This document shows, piece after piece, positions 36,829 through 46,929 of a stretch of 64,000 bases of DNA. Within the stretch, counting starts at the first letter, position 1. Every line of letters begins with the position of its first letter. Made by a program: the position numbers and the translations under genes. The DNA is from Neptunicoccus cionae (GTDB lineage Bacteria; Pseudomonadota; Alphaproteobacteria; Rhodobacterales; Rhodobacteraceae), in assembly GCF_002860325.1 (NCBI RefSeq), contig NZ_PKOJ01000001.1, positions 930,001 to 994,000 on the forward strand, written 5' to 3'. Under the pieces are notes generated by a model. That model ran no database searches and was not told the origin of the DNA. It saw nothing but the letters and a program-made list of their open reading frames with translations.

Positions 36829-37394
36829 GTAAAATCCCTAACATTACCTATTGTCGTGACCCGCCGGAGATATCTCTGGCGGTCGGGATTTTGCATTCTG
36901 CTGTCTTTTTCGCCCGGTCGGATTCGATCTGTCGCGATGGCGTTGTAGCTGACCGGGAATGGAACTGGCGTTACGTTACCGTGTGACTTGAAACAGTATT
37001 CGCATATCCGTTTGTCTTGGGTGTCATCTCTTGTGGTATTTTCGCCTCAGAGTTGATTCCGCGTCGAACCAGCCGGTGCCTGCGAACGGGATTCTGATTT
37101 TTCCTTTGTTCCGGCGCGGTTATCCAAGGGCGCGTGCGAAGCATTGATTCAGGAGCGTAACAGCGGTGAATCACCAACTGCACAGTCAACATAAATATCC
37201 CGCAAATTTCGAAAAAGTTTGGTTGACGGACTCCCGAGCATCGTACAGTTTGTGTGGAGGTTCCGAGGACACCACTACATTTTGTGGCGCGTCATAGGGA
37301 CTTAATTTGTGCAGTAATCGGTAGCAGAGACATTTGGGGAGGGCCTTTGCCTTTCCGATTACGTTTTAACGACAAGATACGCTTAGGGGCAGAA
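36829..37394. other. 566-base region: tRNA terminator and nrdJ leader
   Basis: Holds a hairpin after the tRNA (36861-36882), a possible promoter TTGACG near 37212, and a leader of roughly 150 bases before the nrdJ ATG at 37395. I see no cobalamin riboswitch box and no convincing NrdR box. The nrdJ frame is open back to GTG 37254 but without family character. Confidence 0.4.
36861..36893 (+). terminator. Probable tRNA-Pro terminator
   Basis: Hairpin ccgccggaga/tctctggcgg (one G-T pair) with a 2-base loop, followed by a short T tract, 33 bases after the tRNA. Confidence 0.5.
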
Positions 37395-40300
37395 ATGAAG
37401 ATCGACCGTCGATTCACCAAAGAAAACCAGGATGCTTACGCGGACATCGCGTTCCATACGACAACTTCGGAAATCCGGAACCCTGACGGGACCGTTGTCT
37501 TTGCACTGGACGCAGTGGAAGTTCCCCAGAACTGGAGCCAGGTGGCGGCGGATGTGATCGCACAGAAGTATTTCCGCAAGGCGGGTGTTGCAGCCAAGCT
37601 GGAAAAGGTGAAGGAAAAAGGCGTTCCCGAGTTTCTGTGGCGCTCTGTTCCGACGGGCGATGCGCCTGCGAAAAGCGCTGGCGGTTATGACGGGGAAACA
37701 TCAGCAAAGCAGGTCTTTGACCGGCTTGCGGGCGCTTGGGCCTATTGGGGCTGGAAGGGCGGCATGTTCGACACGGAATCGGATGCGCGTGCCTATTATG
37801 ACGAAATGCGCTTCATGCTGGCCAATCAGATGGCCGCACCAAACTCTCCACAATGGTTTAACACCGGTCTGCACTGGGCCTATGGCATTGATGGTCCAAG
37901 CCAGGGGCACCATTACGTAGATTACAAGACCGGCAAGCTGACCAAGTCGAAGTCAGCCTATGAACATCCGCAACCCCACGCTTGTTTTATCCAGTCTGTA
38001 TCAGACGATCTGGTGAACGAGGGCGGGATCATGGATCTTTGGGTCCGTGAAGCGCGGCTGTTCAAATACGGCTCTGGCACGGGTACCAACTTCTCCTCCC
38101 TGCGAAGTGCGAATGAGCCACTGGGCGGCGGCGGCAAATCCTCGGGACTTATGTCCTTTCTGAAGATCGGGGATAGAGCCGCCGGCGCAATCAAATCGGG
38201 CGGCACGACACGCCGTGCGGCCAAAATGGTGATCTGCGATATGGATCACCCAGACATTAAAGATTTCATTAACTGGAAAGTGCGCGAGGAACAGAAAGTG
38301 GCCTCTCTGGTGGCCGGTTCCAAAATGCACGAAGACAAGCTGAACGAGATTTTCGGCGCGATCCGTGCCTGGGACGGCTCTGAAGAGGGCGCGTTTGACC
38401 CCAAAGCCAACGCCGGTCTGAAAGGCGCGATCAAATCCGCCAAGAAAGCCCGCATTCCCGAAACCTATATCAACCGCGTGCTGCAATACGCACGGCAGGG
38501 TTTCGAGAGCATTGAATTCCCCACATATGACACTGACTGGGACAGCGAAGCCTACGGCACCGTTGCCGGCCAGAACTCTAACAACTCGGTCCGCGTTACC
38601 AACGCCTTCCTGAAAGCTGTTGAAAACGACCAGCCTTGGGAACTGCTGCGTCGCACGGACGGCGAAGTGGCTGAAACCGTCAGCGCACGGGAACTCTGGG
38701 AAGACATCGGGCATGCAGCTTGGGCCTGTGCCGATCCGGGCGTTCAGTATCACGATACAATCAACCAGTGGCACACATGCCCGTCAGACGGTCCGATCCG
38801 CGGCTCGAACCCCTGTTCGGAGTATATGTTCCTCGACGACACCGCCTGTAACCTTGCCTCTATGAACCTGTTGAAGTTCTATACGGATGGCAAATTTGAT
38901 GCCGCGTCTTACATGCACGCCTCCCGCCTGTGGACGATGACACTGGAAATCAGTGTTCTGATGGCACAGTTCCCGTCCAAGGAAATTGCCGAACTGTCCT
39001 ACAAGTTCCGCACGCTGGGTCTGGGATATGCCAATATCGGCGGTCTGCTGATGAACATGGGCTATTCCTATGACTCCGACGAAGGCCGCGCCATGTGTGG
39101 TGCGCTGACCGCGATCATGACCGGTGTTGCCTATGCCACATCTGCGGAAATGGCCAAAGAGCTCGGGGCTTTCCCCGGCCACGCCAAAAACGCCGATCAC
39201 ATGCTGCGCGTCATGCGCAACCACGCCCGTGCGGCCCAAGGGTTAACAGACGGCTATGAAGGGCTGGATGTAAAACCGGTTCCCTTGGATCACGCCAACT
39301 GCCCTGATGAAGAACTGTCGGCACTTTCGAAAACCGTTTGGGAAGAAGCTGTCACGCTTGGCGAAAAACACGGCTACCGCAACGCGCAGGTTTCTGTGAT
39401 CGCGCCCACCGGTACAATCGGTCTGGTGATGGATTGTGATACGACAGGGATCGAGCCGGACTTTGCGCTGGTTAAATTCAAGAAGCTGGCCGGTGGCGGT
39501 TACTTCAAGATCATCAACCAATCAGTGCCTGCGGCGCTTGTCAAACTGGGCTATACCACATCGCAAGTGGAAGAGATTGTCTCTTACGCTGTGGGGCATG
39601 GCACGATGGGCAATGCACCGGACATCAATCACACCTCTCTGACAGGTCACGGCTTTGGCCCCGAAGAACTCAAAAAGGTAGAGGCGGCGCTGCCGACAGC
39701 CTTTGACATCCGTTTCGTGTTTAACCAGTGGACGCTGGGCACCGAGTTCTGCTCGGGCACGCTTGGCATCCCGGAGGCACAGTTGAATGATCCGTCCTTT
39801 GATCTGCTGACCCACCTCGGCTTTAGCAAGAAACAGATCGAAGCGGCCAACAACCACGTTTGCGGGACGATGACGCTGGAAGGCGCGCCATTCCTGAAAG
39901 ACGAACATCTGTCCGTCTTTGACTGCGCCAACCCCTGTGGCAAGATCGGCAAGCGCTATCTGTCAGTGAACAGCCACATCACCATGATGGCCGCCGCGCA
40001 GTCGTTTATCTCCGGCGCGATCTCCAAGACAATCAACATGCCGAACGATGCGACAATCGAGGATTGCCAGAAAGCCTACGAGCTGAGCTGGTCGCTGGGT
40101 GTGAAGGCGAATGCGCTTTATCGTGACGGTTCCAAGCTGAGCCAGCCGCTGTCCGCAGCATTGATCGAAGATGACGAGGATCTGGAAGAAACACTGGCCG
40201 AAGCCCCCGCAGGGGAACGCGCACAGGTTCTGGCCGAGAAAATCGTTGAAAAAGTGATCATCAAGGAAGTGGCACAGGCACGGGCAAAACTGCCTGAACG

Positions 40301-41054
40301 GCGCAAGGGCTACACCCAGAAAGCCACCGTTGGCGGGCATAAGGTTTATCTGCGCACGGGTGAATATGAAGACGGCAATCTGGGCGAGATTTTCATCGAC
40401 ATGCACAAGGAAGGGGCGGGCTTCCGCGCCATGATGAACAACTTTGCCATCGCGGTGTCGGTTGGTCTGCAGTATGGCGTGCCGCTGGATGAATTTGTCG
40501 ATGCCTTCACCTTCACCCGCTTTGAACCGGCTGGCATGGTGCAAGGCAATGATAGCATCAAGAATGCGACCTCCATTCTGGATTATATCTTCCGCGAACT
40601 GGCCGTGTCCTATCTGGACCGCACCGATCTGGCCCATGTGAAACCGCAAGGCACCACATTCGACGATCTGGGCCGTGGCGTGGAAGAGGGTGCAAGCAAC
40701 GTGCGTCCGGCTTCGGATGATGCGGTTGCCATGCTGAAACAGGTTGTGTCTCCGGGCTATCACCGGCACCGGATGCCGCAGGAACTGATGGTGCTTCAGG
40801 GAAGTCAGACCGGTCTGTTCGGTTCTGTGCGTACGGAAGTACCCCTTGCTGGTGGCTTTGCTGAACAAACGGCTGCGGCACCGGTTGCACCGGCAGCGGT
40901 TGCGGCGGCTCCGCTTCAGATGGATGACCGGGCCAAGGCCAAGATGCAGGGCTATGAGGGGGATGCCTGCGGGGATTGCGGCAACTACACTCTGGTGCGC
41001 AACGGCACCTGTATGAAGTGCAACACCTGCGGTGCAACCTCGGGATGTAGCTAG
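37395..41054 (+). CDS. nrdJ: Adenosylcobalamin-dependent (class II) ribonucleotide reductase
   Basis: A 1219-residue class II ribonucleotide reductase, which makes deoxynucleotides with a cobalamin radical and needs no oxygen. Family marks include [16 protein letters not shown], substrate-site [56 protein letters not shown] and the C-terminal Cys-rich [22 protein letters not shown], the TSCPD/zinc tail that regenerates the active-site disulfide. ATG 37395 has AGGGG before it. Monocistronic with a strong terminator. The large antisense frames are shadows. Confidence 0.97.
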   Translation: MKIDRRFTKENQDAYADIAFHTTTSEIRNPDGTVVFALDAVEVPQNWSQVAADVIAQKYFRKAGVAAKLEKVKEKGVPEFLWRSVPTGDAPAKSAGGYDGETSAKQVFDRLAGAWAYWGWKGGMFDTESDARAYYDEMRFMLANQMAAPNSPQWFNTGLHWAYGIDGPSQGHHYVDYKTGKLTKSKSAYEHPQPHACFIQSVSDDLVNEGGIMDLWVREARLFKYGSGTGTNFSSLRSANEPLGGGGKSSGLMSFLKIGDRAAGAIKSGGTTRRAAKMVICDMDHPDIKDFINWKVREEQKVASLVAGSKMHEDKLNEIFGAIRAWDGSEEGAFDPKANAGLKGAIKSAKKARIPETYINRVLQYARQGFESIEFPTYDTDWDSEAYGTVAGQNSNNSVRVTNAFLKAVENDQPWELLRRTDGEVAETVSARELWEDIGHAAWACADPGVQYHDTINQWHTCPSDGPIRGSNPCSEYMFLDDTACNLASMNLLKFYTDGKFDAASYMHASRLWTMTLEISVLMAQFPSKEIAELSYKFRTLGLGYANIGGLLMNMGYSYDSDEGRAMCGALTAIMTGVAYATSAEMAKELGAFPGHAKNADHMLRVMRNHARAAQGLTDGYEGLDVKPVPLDHANCPDEELSALSKTVWEEAVTLGEKHGYRNAQVSVIAPTGTIGLVMDCDTTGIEPDFALVKFKKLAGGGYFKIINQSVPAALVKLGYTTSQVEEIVSYAVGHGTMGNAPDINHTSLTGHGFGPEELKKVEAALPTAFDIRFVFNQWTLGTEFCSGTLGIPEAQLNDPSFDLLTHLGFSKKQIEAANNHVCGTMTLEGAPFLKDEHLSVFDCANPCGKIGKRYLSVNSHITMMAAAQSFISGAISKTINMPNDATIEDCQKAYELSWSLGVKANALYRDGSKLSQPLSAALIEDDEDLEETLAEAPAGERAQVLAEKIVEKVIIKEVAQARAKLPERRKGYTQKATVGGHKVYLRTGEYEDGNLGEIFIDMHKEGAGFRAMMNNFAIAVSVGLQYGVPLDEFVDAFTFTRFEPAGMVQGNDSIKNATSILDYIFRELAVSYLDRTDLAHVKPQGTTFDDLGRGVEEGASNVRPASDDAVAMLKQVVSPGYHRHRMPQELMVLQGSQTGLFGSVRTEVPLAGGFAEQTAAAPVAPAAVAAAPLQMDDRAKAKMQGYEGDACGDCGNYTLVRNGTCMKCNTCGATSGCS

Positions 41055-41149
41055 GATATTCGAACCGGGGGACGGTGCGCTGTCCCCCTAAGGCTTCAGG
41101 CGCAGGCAACCGATCGAGCGGAAAATCAATAGCCTGAATAAACGACTCG

Positions 41150-41178
41150 AGGGGAGCAGTAGCTCCCCTTCTTTTTTG
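41150..41178 (+). terminator. nrdJ terminator
   Basis: Perfect 8-bp arms aggggagc/gctcccct, 4-base loop, then TTCTTTTTTG: a strong Rho-independent terminator, about 95 bases after the stop. Confidence 0.9.
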
Positions 41179-41328
41179 TGCGGGTGCGATTGATTCGGAG
41201 CCTCAGACTTGTATTGAAAACAATGTGCTAACTGGCGGGGCATTGTCTGGATCCGGGAAACAGTAGACGCCTCTTCAATTGATTTTTGGTAGCAAAGCGG
41301 CAGAAATGTGTCGAATTTGTGTTCCTTT

Positions 41329-41348
41329 AGGTTAAAACTTGTTAACCT
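41329..41348. promoter_or_regulatory. Palindrome upstream of the RTX gene
   Basis: AGGTTAA-6 nt-TTAACCT, perfect 7-bp arms, 84 bases before the RTX start. It contains two TTAA boxes six bases apart; CtrA sites have seven, so CtrA binding is not supported as such. It is in the 377-base gap after nrdJ, which otherwise holds only the terminator. Confidence 0.35.
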
Positions 41349-41431
41349 TTTGAGTGATTGCATCTGCTTGCGGTCACAGGTCAACAGAGTGTGTACACCG
41401 CCGGTTTTGGCGATTGGGAGAATAATTAGCT

Positions 41432-42607
41432 ATGATCGAGATTGTTTTATTGTCTTTGGTGGGGCTCGGCGCCGTTATCTGGGGTATTGATGAAGTCCGC
41501 GATGACGATGACGACAACAATAACAGCACGGAAAAGCCGACAGTCGAAGGGCCGACGAAATACATCGGCGATGACGAGGATAACGAATTCGAAGGCACGG
41601 ATGCGGACGAACTGGCAATCCTGAACGGCGGTGACGACACGGCAGACATGCTGGGCGGCAACGATGAGGTTCTGGCCGGAACAGGTGACGATCTTGTCAC
41701 TGGCGGGGCTGGAGATGACTCAATCGACGGCGGTTGGGGACGTGATGTGCTCTATGGCAACGATGGCGCCGATACACTGCGCATGGGCGAATACCGCGAC
41801 ATCGGCTATGGCGGAGCTGGCGATGATCTGATCACCGGCGGGCAGGGCAATGATCTGGTCTATGGTGGCGACGGCAAGGACGACATTTCCGGTGGTACAG
41901 AAAATGACACGCTCTTTGGCGGTGAACATGCCGATCTGATCAGCGGTGGCGATGGCAATGACGCTATTTCCGGCGATAATGGCTGGGACGAACTGTCTGG
42001 CGGTGCGGGCGATGATGTCGTGAATGGCAACGCTGGCAATGATACCCTATACGGCGGCTTTGGCGAAGATGAACTGCGCGGCGGCATCGGTGACGATGAC
42101 CTTTTGGGCGGTGCCGGAGCAGACTTCATGCTCGGTGCGGATGGTTCCGATGTTCTGTACGGAGAGGGCGGTAAGGATGAAATCTATGGCGGCGCCGGAA
42201 ACGACCTGATCACCGGCGCTGGCTTTGATCTCGCCGCTGCAGAATCCGGTGTGACGGGTTTCGATCTGGTGCTGAACGACGGCGCTGCTGATGATCTGTA
42301 TGGCGGTGACGGTGATGACCTTATGATCCTTCAGAACGGCGATAGCGCGACTGGCGGTGACGGGAATGACGGTTTTGCAATCGATGTGCGTGAAGACATT
42401 GAGACTGCCGCTGTCATCAAGGACTTTGTAGCGGGTGAGGATTCGATCTTCATCGACTACGATGCAGACGCAGGTGTGCCTCTGGTCGAGGTCGAGGACC
42501 TTGAAGACGGGTCCGGCGCAACTGTTCTTGTGAATGGTGCGGCTGTTGCGGTTGTCAGCGGTGGCGCGGGCCTTACAGCAGGTGAAGTGACGCTGGTGCC
42601 TGTCTGA
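41432..42607 (+). CDS. RTX-type calcium-binding repeat protein with N-terminal anchor
   Basis: A 391-residue protein. Residues 2-19 are hydrophobic (IEIVLLSLVGLGAVIWGI), then comes an acidic linker (DDDDDNNN). Residues about 55-300 carry many nonapeptide repeats of the GGxGxDxLx type (GGAGDDSIDGG, GGQGNDLVYGGDGKD, GGAGDDVVNGNAGNDTLYGG), which form a calcium-binding beta-roll. The C-terminal 90 residues are a non-repetitive beta domain. No catalytic domain is seen. Unlike classical RTX exoproteins it has an N-terminal segment that may anchor or export it by Sec. No type I secretion genes are adjacent. Confidence 0.88.
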   Translation: MIEIVLLSLVGLGAVIWGIDEVRDDDDDNNNSTEKPTVEGPTKYIGDDEDNEFEGTDADELAILNGGDDTADMLGGNDEVLAGTGDDLVTGGAGDDSIDGGWGRDVLYGNDGADTLRMGEYRDIGYGGAGDDLITGGQGNDLVYGGDGKDDISGGTENDTLFGGEHADLISGGDGNDAISGDNGWDELSGGAGDDVVNGNAGNDTLYGGFGEDELRGGIGDDDLLGGAGADFMLGADGSDVLYGEGGKDEIYGGAGNDLITGAGFDLAAAESGVTGFDLVLNDGAADDLYGGDGDDLMILQNGDSATGGDGNDGFAIDVREDIETAAVIKDFVAGEDSIFIDYDADAGVPLVEVEDLEDGSGATVLVNGAAVAVVSGGAGLTAGEVTLVPV

Positions 42608-42661
42608 TCGCAATTTTTGCCTGGCAGGCTGGTGTGTTGCGCCGGTCTGCCGCTCGCCTTG

Positions 42662-43870
42662 TTACGTTGCATCCCGGTGGATATAGCGCGACAGGGACAT
42701 CAGGGTGATAAACCCGAACACGGCCATACCGGCACTGGACAGGGGCAGTCCGATAATATCGGCGAGCGCTCCGAGCAGAAATGCCCCGAGCGCGGTAGCG
42801 CCGAGCCCGACAACCACCCAGATTGACATGACCCGCCCGCGCATATCGTCCGGCAGATCCGTCTGGATCAGGGATTGCATTGTTACACCGAAATAGGTGC
42901 CGCTCGCCCCGAGTACAGCTGCACAGACCAAGGCCAATGCCCAGCTCTGCGTGTTTCCAATAAGGCCGATCGCGACCAGTCCGGCAATCGCAACGCCGAG
43001 GTTAAATGGCGAGAGCGCGTCTGTATTGGCGGGACGGCTGCTGCGGTGCAGCGTTTTATAGACGGCCGAACAAAGCGCACCGCCCCCCACAGCAGACCCG
43101 AGCTGCCCGAGCCCGACAGCCCCCCGACCGAAGGCACCGTCAGCCACAATGGGCAGCACTTCCAGCACACCGCGCAAGGCAATGGAAAAGACAGTTGTGG
43201 ACAGAAGGATCACTACGATCACCCGACGCTGCCGGATGTAGCGCAACCCTGTGGCCATCGCTGTAGTAAACCTTTCCGCGCCGTGTTTTTCAAGGGCACG
43301 CGGGTGCAGGCGAAATAAGACTGCAAGGTTGGGAAAGAACATAACGACAGTAATAATCAGGGCAATTGTTATCCCGACAGCGTCAATCAGTATACCCCCG
43401 ACAGCGGGACTGATCAGCCGTGCAAGGTTGAAGTTGAGCGCTGACAGGGCCACCACAGAAGACACATGTTCCTTTTCTACCAGACGCGGGCCAAGCGACA
43501 GCCGCACCGGATGATGGGCTGCGGTCACTGTACCAATAGCCAGAGAAACCAGAACCAGACTGATATGAGAGATCATCCCGCTGGCCTGAAGTGATAACAG
43601 GGCACCTATACACAATATCATCGAGATATTCGTGCAATAGGCCGCCTTACGTACGTCCGCGCGATCTACCATCACGCCAAAAAACGGCCCGCCGACAAGT
43701 GTGGGGACCAGCGAACACGCTGCAACAATCCCGACAAATTGTGCGCTGTGGGTTAAATCCCAAGCCAGCCATCCCAGAATAATCCTTGCAATCCACATGG
43801 CATTCACATTTGCCACGGCACCTATGAAATAAAGACGGAATTCGGGGGAACGCAAAGCTATAAGATTCAT
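42662..43870 (-). CDS. MFS transporter (EntS-like)
   Basis: A 402-residue 12-helix permease of the MFS_3/EntS-type subgroup. Start: ALRSPEFRLYFIGAVANVNAMWIARIILGWLAWDLT; further family features are FFGVMVDRADVRKAAY after helix 2 and DLPDDMRGRVMSIWVVVGLG. Relatives export siderophores, drugs or unknown metabolites. It lies alone between two genes on opposite or same strands with no regulator adjacent. Confidence 0.86.
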   Translation of the reverse strand: MNLIALRSPEFRLYFIGAVANVNAMWIARIILGWLAWDLTHSAQFVGIVAACSLVPTLVGGPFFGVMVDRADVRKAAYCTNISMILCIGALLSLQASGMISHISLVLVSLAIGTVTAAHHPVRLSLGPRLVEKEHVSSVVALSALNFNLARLISPAVGGILIDAVGITIALIITVVMFFPNLAVLFRLHPRALEKHGAERFTTAMATGLRYIRQRRVIVVILLSTTVFSIALRGVLEVLPIVADGAFGRGAVGLGQLGSAVGGGALCSAVYKTLHRSSRPANTDALSPFNLGVAIAGLVAIGLIGNTQSWALALVCAAVLGASGTYFGVTMQSLIQTDLPDDMRGRVMSIWVVVGLGATALGAFLLGALADIIGLPLSSAGMAVFGFITLMSLSRYIHRDAT

Positions 43871-43954
43871 AGCTACGGTTTAGGCCAAGGCGCAGGGAAG
43901 GGGAAGCGGATTTCCTGTACCCTCCGGTTTCGCCCGTTCGCGGGCACGTAGGGC

Positions 43955-43988
43955 AAAAAAAAAGGATGGTTACCTCATCCTCTTTTTT
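43955..43988 (-). terminator. Terminator of the DUF481 gene
   Basis: Hairpin aggatg/catcct with 7-base loop, flanked by long A and T runs, 58 bases downstream of the DUF481 stop as read on the minus strand. Confidence 0.75.
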
Positions 43989-44046
43989 GTTGAGGCGTCG
44001 CAGGACGCACGAGGGACTGACCGCCCTGCGACTGTAGTAGTCTTCG

Positions 44047-44901
44047 TTACAAGCCGATCACCAGAGACAAGCCCAGAGTGTTATCGGTAGATTTCAGGCC
44101 CGCTGTCGGATCTGTGTTGTGGTCGGTGCGATAGCTCACACGGGTCGACATGTTGTCGGACATCTTGAAGTTGATGCCTGCGTCGTTGGACAGGATCGTG
44201 TTCACGTCAGACCCCAGAATATCGGTGTCCATGGTGAACGACACTGTGTCGTTGAACGCATAGTAGTAGCGCGACGAGGCAATGAAGCCGACTTCTGTGT
44301 CAGAGTTGCCGTTCACGGATTCAAAGTAGCGTACACCCGGTCCAGCCTGCACACGCCATGTGTGGTTGTCGCTGTTCAGGATACGGTAGCCGGCACCAAA
44401 GCCCAGAAACGCGTCTGTTTCGTCACCGGCAAAAGGTACACCGGCTGCGTTTGTCAGATACCCGTCGTATTGAACCCGTGCGAGCCCGAAACCGTACCAT
44501 TTAGGCGTAAAGTAGCGGCTGCCTTCATAGGTACCGAAGATTTTCTCTTCGCTTTTGGTACCATTGGCTTCACCGTATTCAACTGCAAAGCCGATCAGGT
44601 GGTTCCAGTCGCCTGCACCAAAGGTCAGACGGCCTGCGCCGGAAACTTCGCCAGTGTCAGTGTTGCCGGATGTACCGGAGGCAGACAGGGCGAAAGAGCC
44701 GCGCCAGCCTTGTGCAACGCCGTTCGGGCCAAAGCGCTCGGAGTCATTTTGATTGTCCAGATCGTCTTTTGCGTCATCTGTGATGTCATCGATCTGGTCG
44801 TTCAGCGCTTCGATACCGGTGATTTTTTGTTGTGCAACGGCAGGAACCGCGACCATCAGGGCCAGCGCGGAAACAGTGGCCAGGCTTACGAATTTGTTCA
44901 T
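44047..44901 (-). CDS. DUF481 family outer-membrane protein
   Basis: A 284-residue protein with a signal peptide (residues 1-23, ending AVPAVAQ). After an Asp-rich linker (DQIDDITDDAKDDLDNQND), alternating beta-strand sequence ends in NTLGLSLVIGL, as expected of a small outer-membrane barrel of the DUF481/YdiY type. WRGSFALSASGTSGNTDTGEVSG is the usual start of the domain. Function is not established; relatives are linked to salt or alkaline stress. Followed by its own terminator. Confidence 0.87.
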   Translation of the reverse strand: MNKFVSLATVSALALMVAVPAVAQQKITGIEALNDQIDDITDDAKDDLDNQNDSERFGPNGVAQGWRGSFALSASGTSGNTDTGEVSGAGRLTFGAGDWNHLIGFAVEYGEANGTKSEEKIFGTYEGSRYFTPKWYGFGLARVQYDGYLTNAAGVPFAGDETDAFLGFGAGYRILNSDNHTWRVQAGPGVRYFESVNGNSDTEVGFIASSRYYYAFNDTVSFTMDTDILGSDVNTILSNDAGINFKMSDNMSTRVSYRTDHNTDPTAGLKSTDNTLGLSLVIGL

Positions 44902-45023
44902 GGGTCATTCCTTCCCAATAAGGTGATCCGTCATCAGGCATCATTGCCATTGATCGGGAGCATCTCTGCTGGATTGAGATATAAGGAACCCAATCGTATA
45001 AGTTAAATTCGTAATAATGATGT

Positions 45024-45045
45024 ATAAAACGAGTATTACTCGTTT
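45024..45045 (-). terminator. LysR gene terminator overlapping its stop codon
   Basis: Perfect 8-bp arms AAACGAGT/ACTCGTTT with a 3-base loop followed, on the minus strand, by TTTTATA. The stop codon of the LysR gene (45036-45038) is inside the hairpin. Confidence 0.55.
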
Positions 45046-45965
45046 GATATTTCCGGCGTTTGCTCTGTGTGGTAATCTTCCATCGTTTCAATCTGGGTGA
45101 TCAGATCTTCCTGTTCTTTATCAACGGCTTGCACCACTTCTGCCAGCGTCGAGCGGGCAAGCTCCGCAATATCCGCATCCAGATCGTCGCGGTACACCAC
45201 CCATGAGGGGTAGTGAAACCGTGGCGCGTCCGCCACAATATGCAACTTTCCCGCGTTCACATGCCGTCTGACGGAGCGGGCGGGCAAATAGGCTGTGGCG
45301 TGCCGGTTGACCACATACTCCATGGCCAACGCCCCCAGCGCCATGGAACGCCCCGAATCCGTCAGATGGGGAAGGTTGATCGCGAGCGCATGGGTGAATT
45401 CCGGTCCCCAATCCACGGCGACATAATCTTGCTGCTTGTCCACAGTCGCATCCGGATAAGAGGCGACGAGGATCAATTCGTCCTCAAGGGCAGGCTCGAC
45501 AATCAGCCCGGGGCGTAGTTGGGGCGTATATAGGAGTGCGGCCTGCACCATGCCTTCCACCAGAAAGCGGGTGATACGATCGGCCATGCCCAGTTCCGCA
45601 TGAACGCTGAGTTCGGGCATTGCGGTCTGCATGACGTCGAGCCATCGGAACCCGAGTCTGGGCCACAGGGAATACTGCGCCCCGATGCTGATCGCACGGC
45701 TGTATCCTTCGGGAATGGCGATCTGCTGTCGGGCTTCCTCCCACAGCTTCAACAGGCTGAGGGCATAGCGTTCAAACTGTTCACCAGCCGGTGTCAGGAT
45801 CGCACCGGCTTTGGATCTGTGGAACAGCGGATGTCCCAGGCTGTCCTCCAGCCGCTGGATGCGCAGGCTTACGGCCGATTGGGTCACGAATAGCCTGTCG
45901 CAAGCCGCTACAAAGGAACCGGAATTCGCAACTTCCAGAAATGTCTTGATAAGGGTGATGTCCAT
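45036..45965 (-). CDS. LysR family transcriptional regulator
   Basis: A 309-residue LysR regulator with the N-terminal winged HTH (MDITLIKTFLEVANSGSFVAACDRLFVTQSAVSLRIQRLEDSLG) and a type 2 periplasmic-binding effector domain. Target is not obvious: the nearest genes are DUF481 (same strand, downstream) and a small lipoprotein (divergent). ATG 45965 is the family start; ATG 45977 and TTG 45983 are possible. Confidence 0.9.
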   Translation of the reverse strand: MDITLIKTFLEVANSGSFVAACDRLFVTQSAVSLRIQRLEDSLGHPLFHRSKAGAILTPAGEQFERYALSLLKLWEEARQQIAIPEGYSRAISIGAQYSLWPRLGFRWLDVMQTAMPELSVHAELGMADRITRFLVEGMVQAALLYTPQLRPGLIVEPALEDELILVASYPDATVDKQQDYVAVDWGPEFTHALAINLPHLTDSGRSMALGALAMEYVVNRHATAYLPARSVRRHVNAGKLHIVADAPRFHYPSWVVYRDDLDADIAELARSTLAEVVQAVDKEQEDLITQIETMEDYHTEQTPEISNE

Positions 45966-45997
45966 CGGTCCATCCATAAGCAATACGCGTCTGAACT

Positions 45998-46015
45998 ATA
46001 ATTCTTATTCGTTAT
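45998..46015. promoter_or_regulatory. Possible LysR-binding dyad
   Basis: ATAA-10 nt-TTAT inside an AT-rich stretch, 33 bases upstream of the LysR start, in the gap toward the divergent lipoprotein gene. It fits loosely the inverted repeats bound by LysR proteins. Confidence 0.25.
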
Positions 46016-46173
46016 GCGCTGGTAAGGCTAGGGTGTATATCTTCATCAACAAGTCAAAACGGGCGGCACACTAATTTGCCTGGCTTAGATTGGGGAAAGG
46101 TCGCTCCCCTGGCGAAGGTTCGTGTGAACCGGTTTTGACAACCACGCGACATGAGATCTGGAAGGATGAAAAG

Positions 46174-46362
46174 ATGAAAAAATTGATGATTGCCGCTGTA
46201 CTGGGTTCCGCTGTTGCCGTGTCCGCATGTTCGACCAATCAGGTGGCCGATGCCACAGGCGCAACCGCCGGTTTCGTAACCAAAACAGCCGTCAAAGGTG
46301 CCGTGGGCGCTGGTAAACTGGCCGTAAAAGGCGTCAAAGCTGTTGCCACCTCGGACAACTAA
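46174..46362 (+). CDS. Small predicted lipoprotein
   Basis: A 62-residue protein with a lipoprotein signal (KKLMIAAVLGSAVAVSAC, Cys at residue 19). The mature part is Ala/Gly/Thr/Lys-rich with repeated AVKG/KGVKAV, suggesting an amphipathic helix. AAGGA precedes ATG 46174. Divergent from the LysR gene and followed by a terminator. Family and function are not recognised. Confidence 0.75.
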   Translation: MKKLMIAAVLGSAVAVSACSTNQVADATGATAGFVTKTAVKGAVGAGKLAVKGVKAVATSDN

Positions 46363-46436
46363 ACGTGCTTACGGGAACCTTCCGCCCCACGCGAAAAGCG
46401 TCGTGGGCAGGGGTGCCCGTCCAACATAAATTTTTC

Positions 46437-46470
46437 AAACCGGATGGCCAGCAGGTCGTCCGGTTTTTTC
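46437..46470 (+). terminator. Terminator after the small lipoprotein gene
   Basis: Perfect 8-bp arms aaaccgga/tccggttt, 14-base loop, followed by TTTTC, 75 bases after the stop. Confidence 0.8.
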
Positions 46471-46578
46471 GTTGCAGCGTGTTGCATGCGGGGCTGGACG
46501 CGGTCCGGTTTGACCACAATTACACTGCCAAAAGGCTTGCAAAACCCGAATTTTCAAGGCAGATGAATAAATCGGAAA

Positions 46579-46654
46579 GCCGCTGTAGCTCAGCTGGTAG
46601 AGCAATCGCTTCGTAAGCGATGGGTCGGGGGTTCAAGTCCCTTCAGCGGCACCA
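46579..46654 (+). tRNA. tRNA-Thr (CGT)
   Basis: A 76-base cloverleaf: acceptor arms GCCGCTG/CAGCGGC, encoded ACCA end, D-arm with GCTCAGCTGGTAGAGC, anticodon stem ATCGC/GCGAT around TTCGTAA, giving anticodon CGT, and T-arm GGTTCAAGTCC. Confidence 0.97.
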
Positions 46655-46929
46655 TCCGTTCCATCTCCTTATTCCGAAAAATATGTAGGCTTCGCGGGTC
46701 AAGATGCGGGCGCTTGAAACTGGACACCTTACGCCCCTGATCGTGATTTTGAAACTTACTGGGCGTAGATATAAGCGGCAGAGTGGGGCGGTTAGATTGA
46801 CCGCTTTTAACCTCAAGCGCCGTGCAGGTTTTTGCAGCGCAGCTTCGTGGATGCTCGTGAAAAAGCCTCGACACGGAAAAGGCTCATCTTCAATATGCAG
46901 TCATAGGTTGAGTTTGTAGGTTCGTTTAT

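Noticed and set aside
36633-36896. Antisense frame over tRNA-Pro, with GGEIRTHDPLYPKQ-like sequence
   Set aside because: Typical false protein derived from the complement of a tRNA; the tRNA is clear.
37254-37394. 47-codon N-terminal extension of nrdJ
   Set aside because: Open by chance; no family character and no ribosome site at GTG 37254.
36829-37394. Cobalamin riboswitch before nrdJ
   Set aside because: No B12-box sequence was found in the leader on the plus strand.
46590-46874. Antisense frame over tRNA-Thr, with LKGLEPPTHRLRSD-like sequence
   Set aside because: Same artefact from a tRNA complement.
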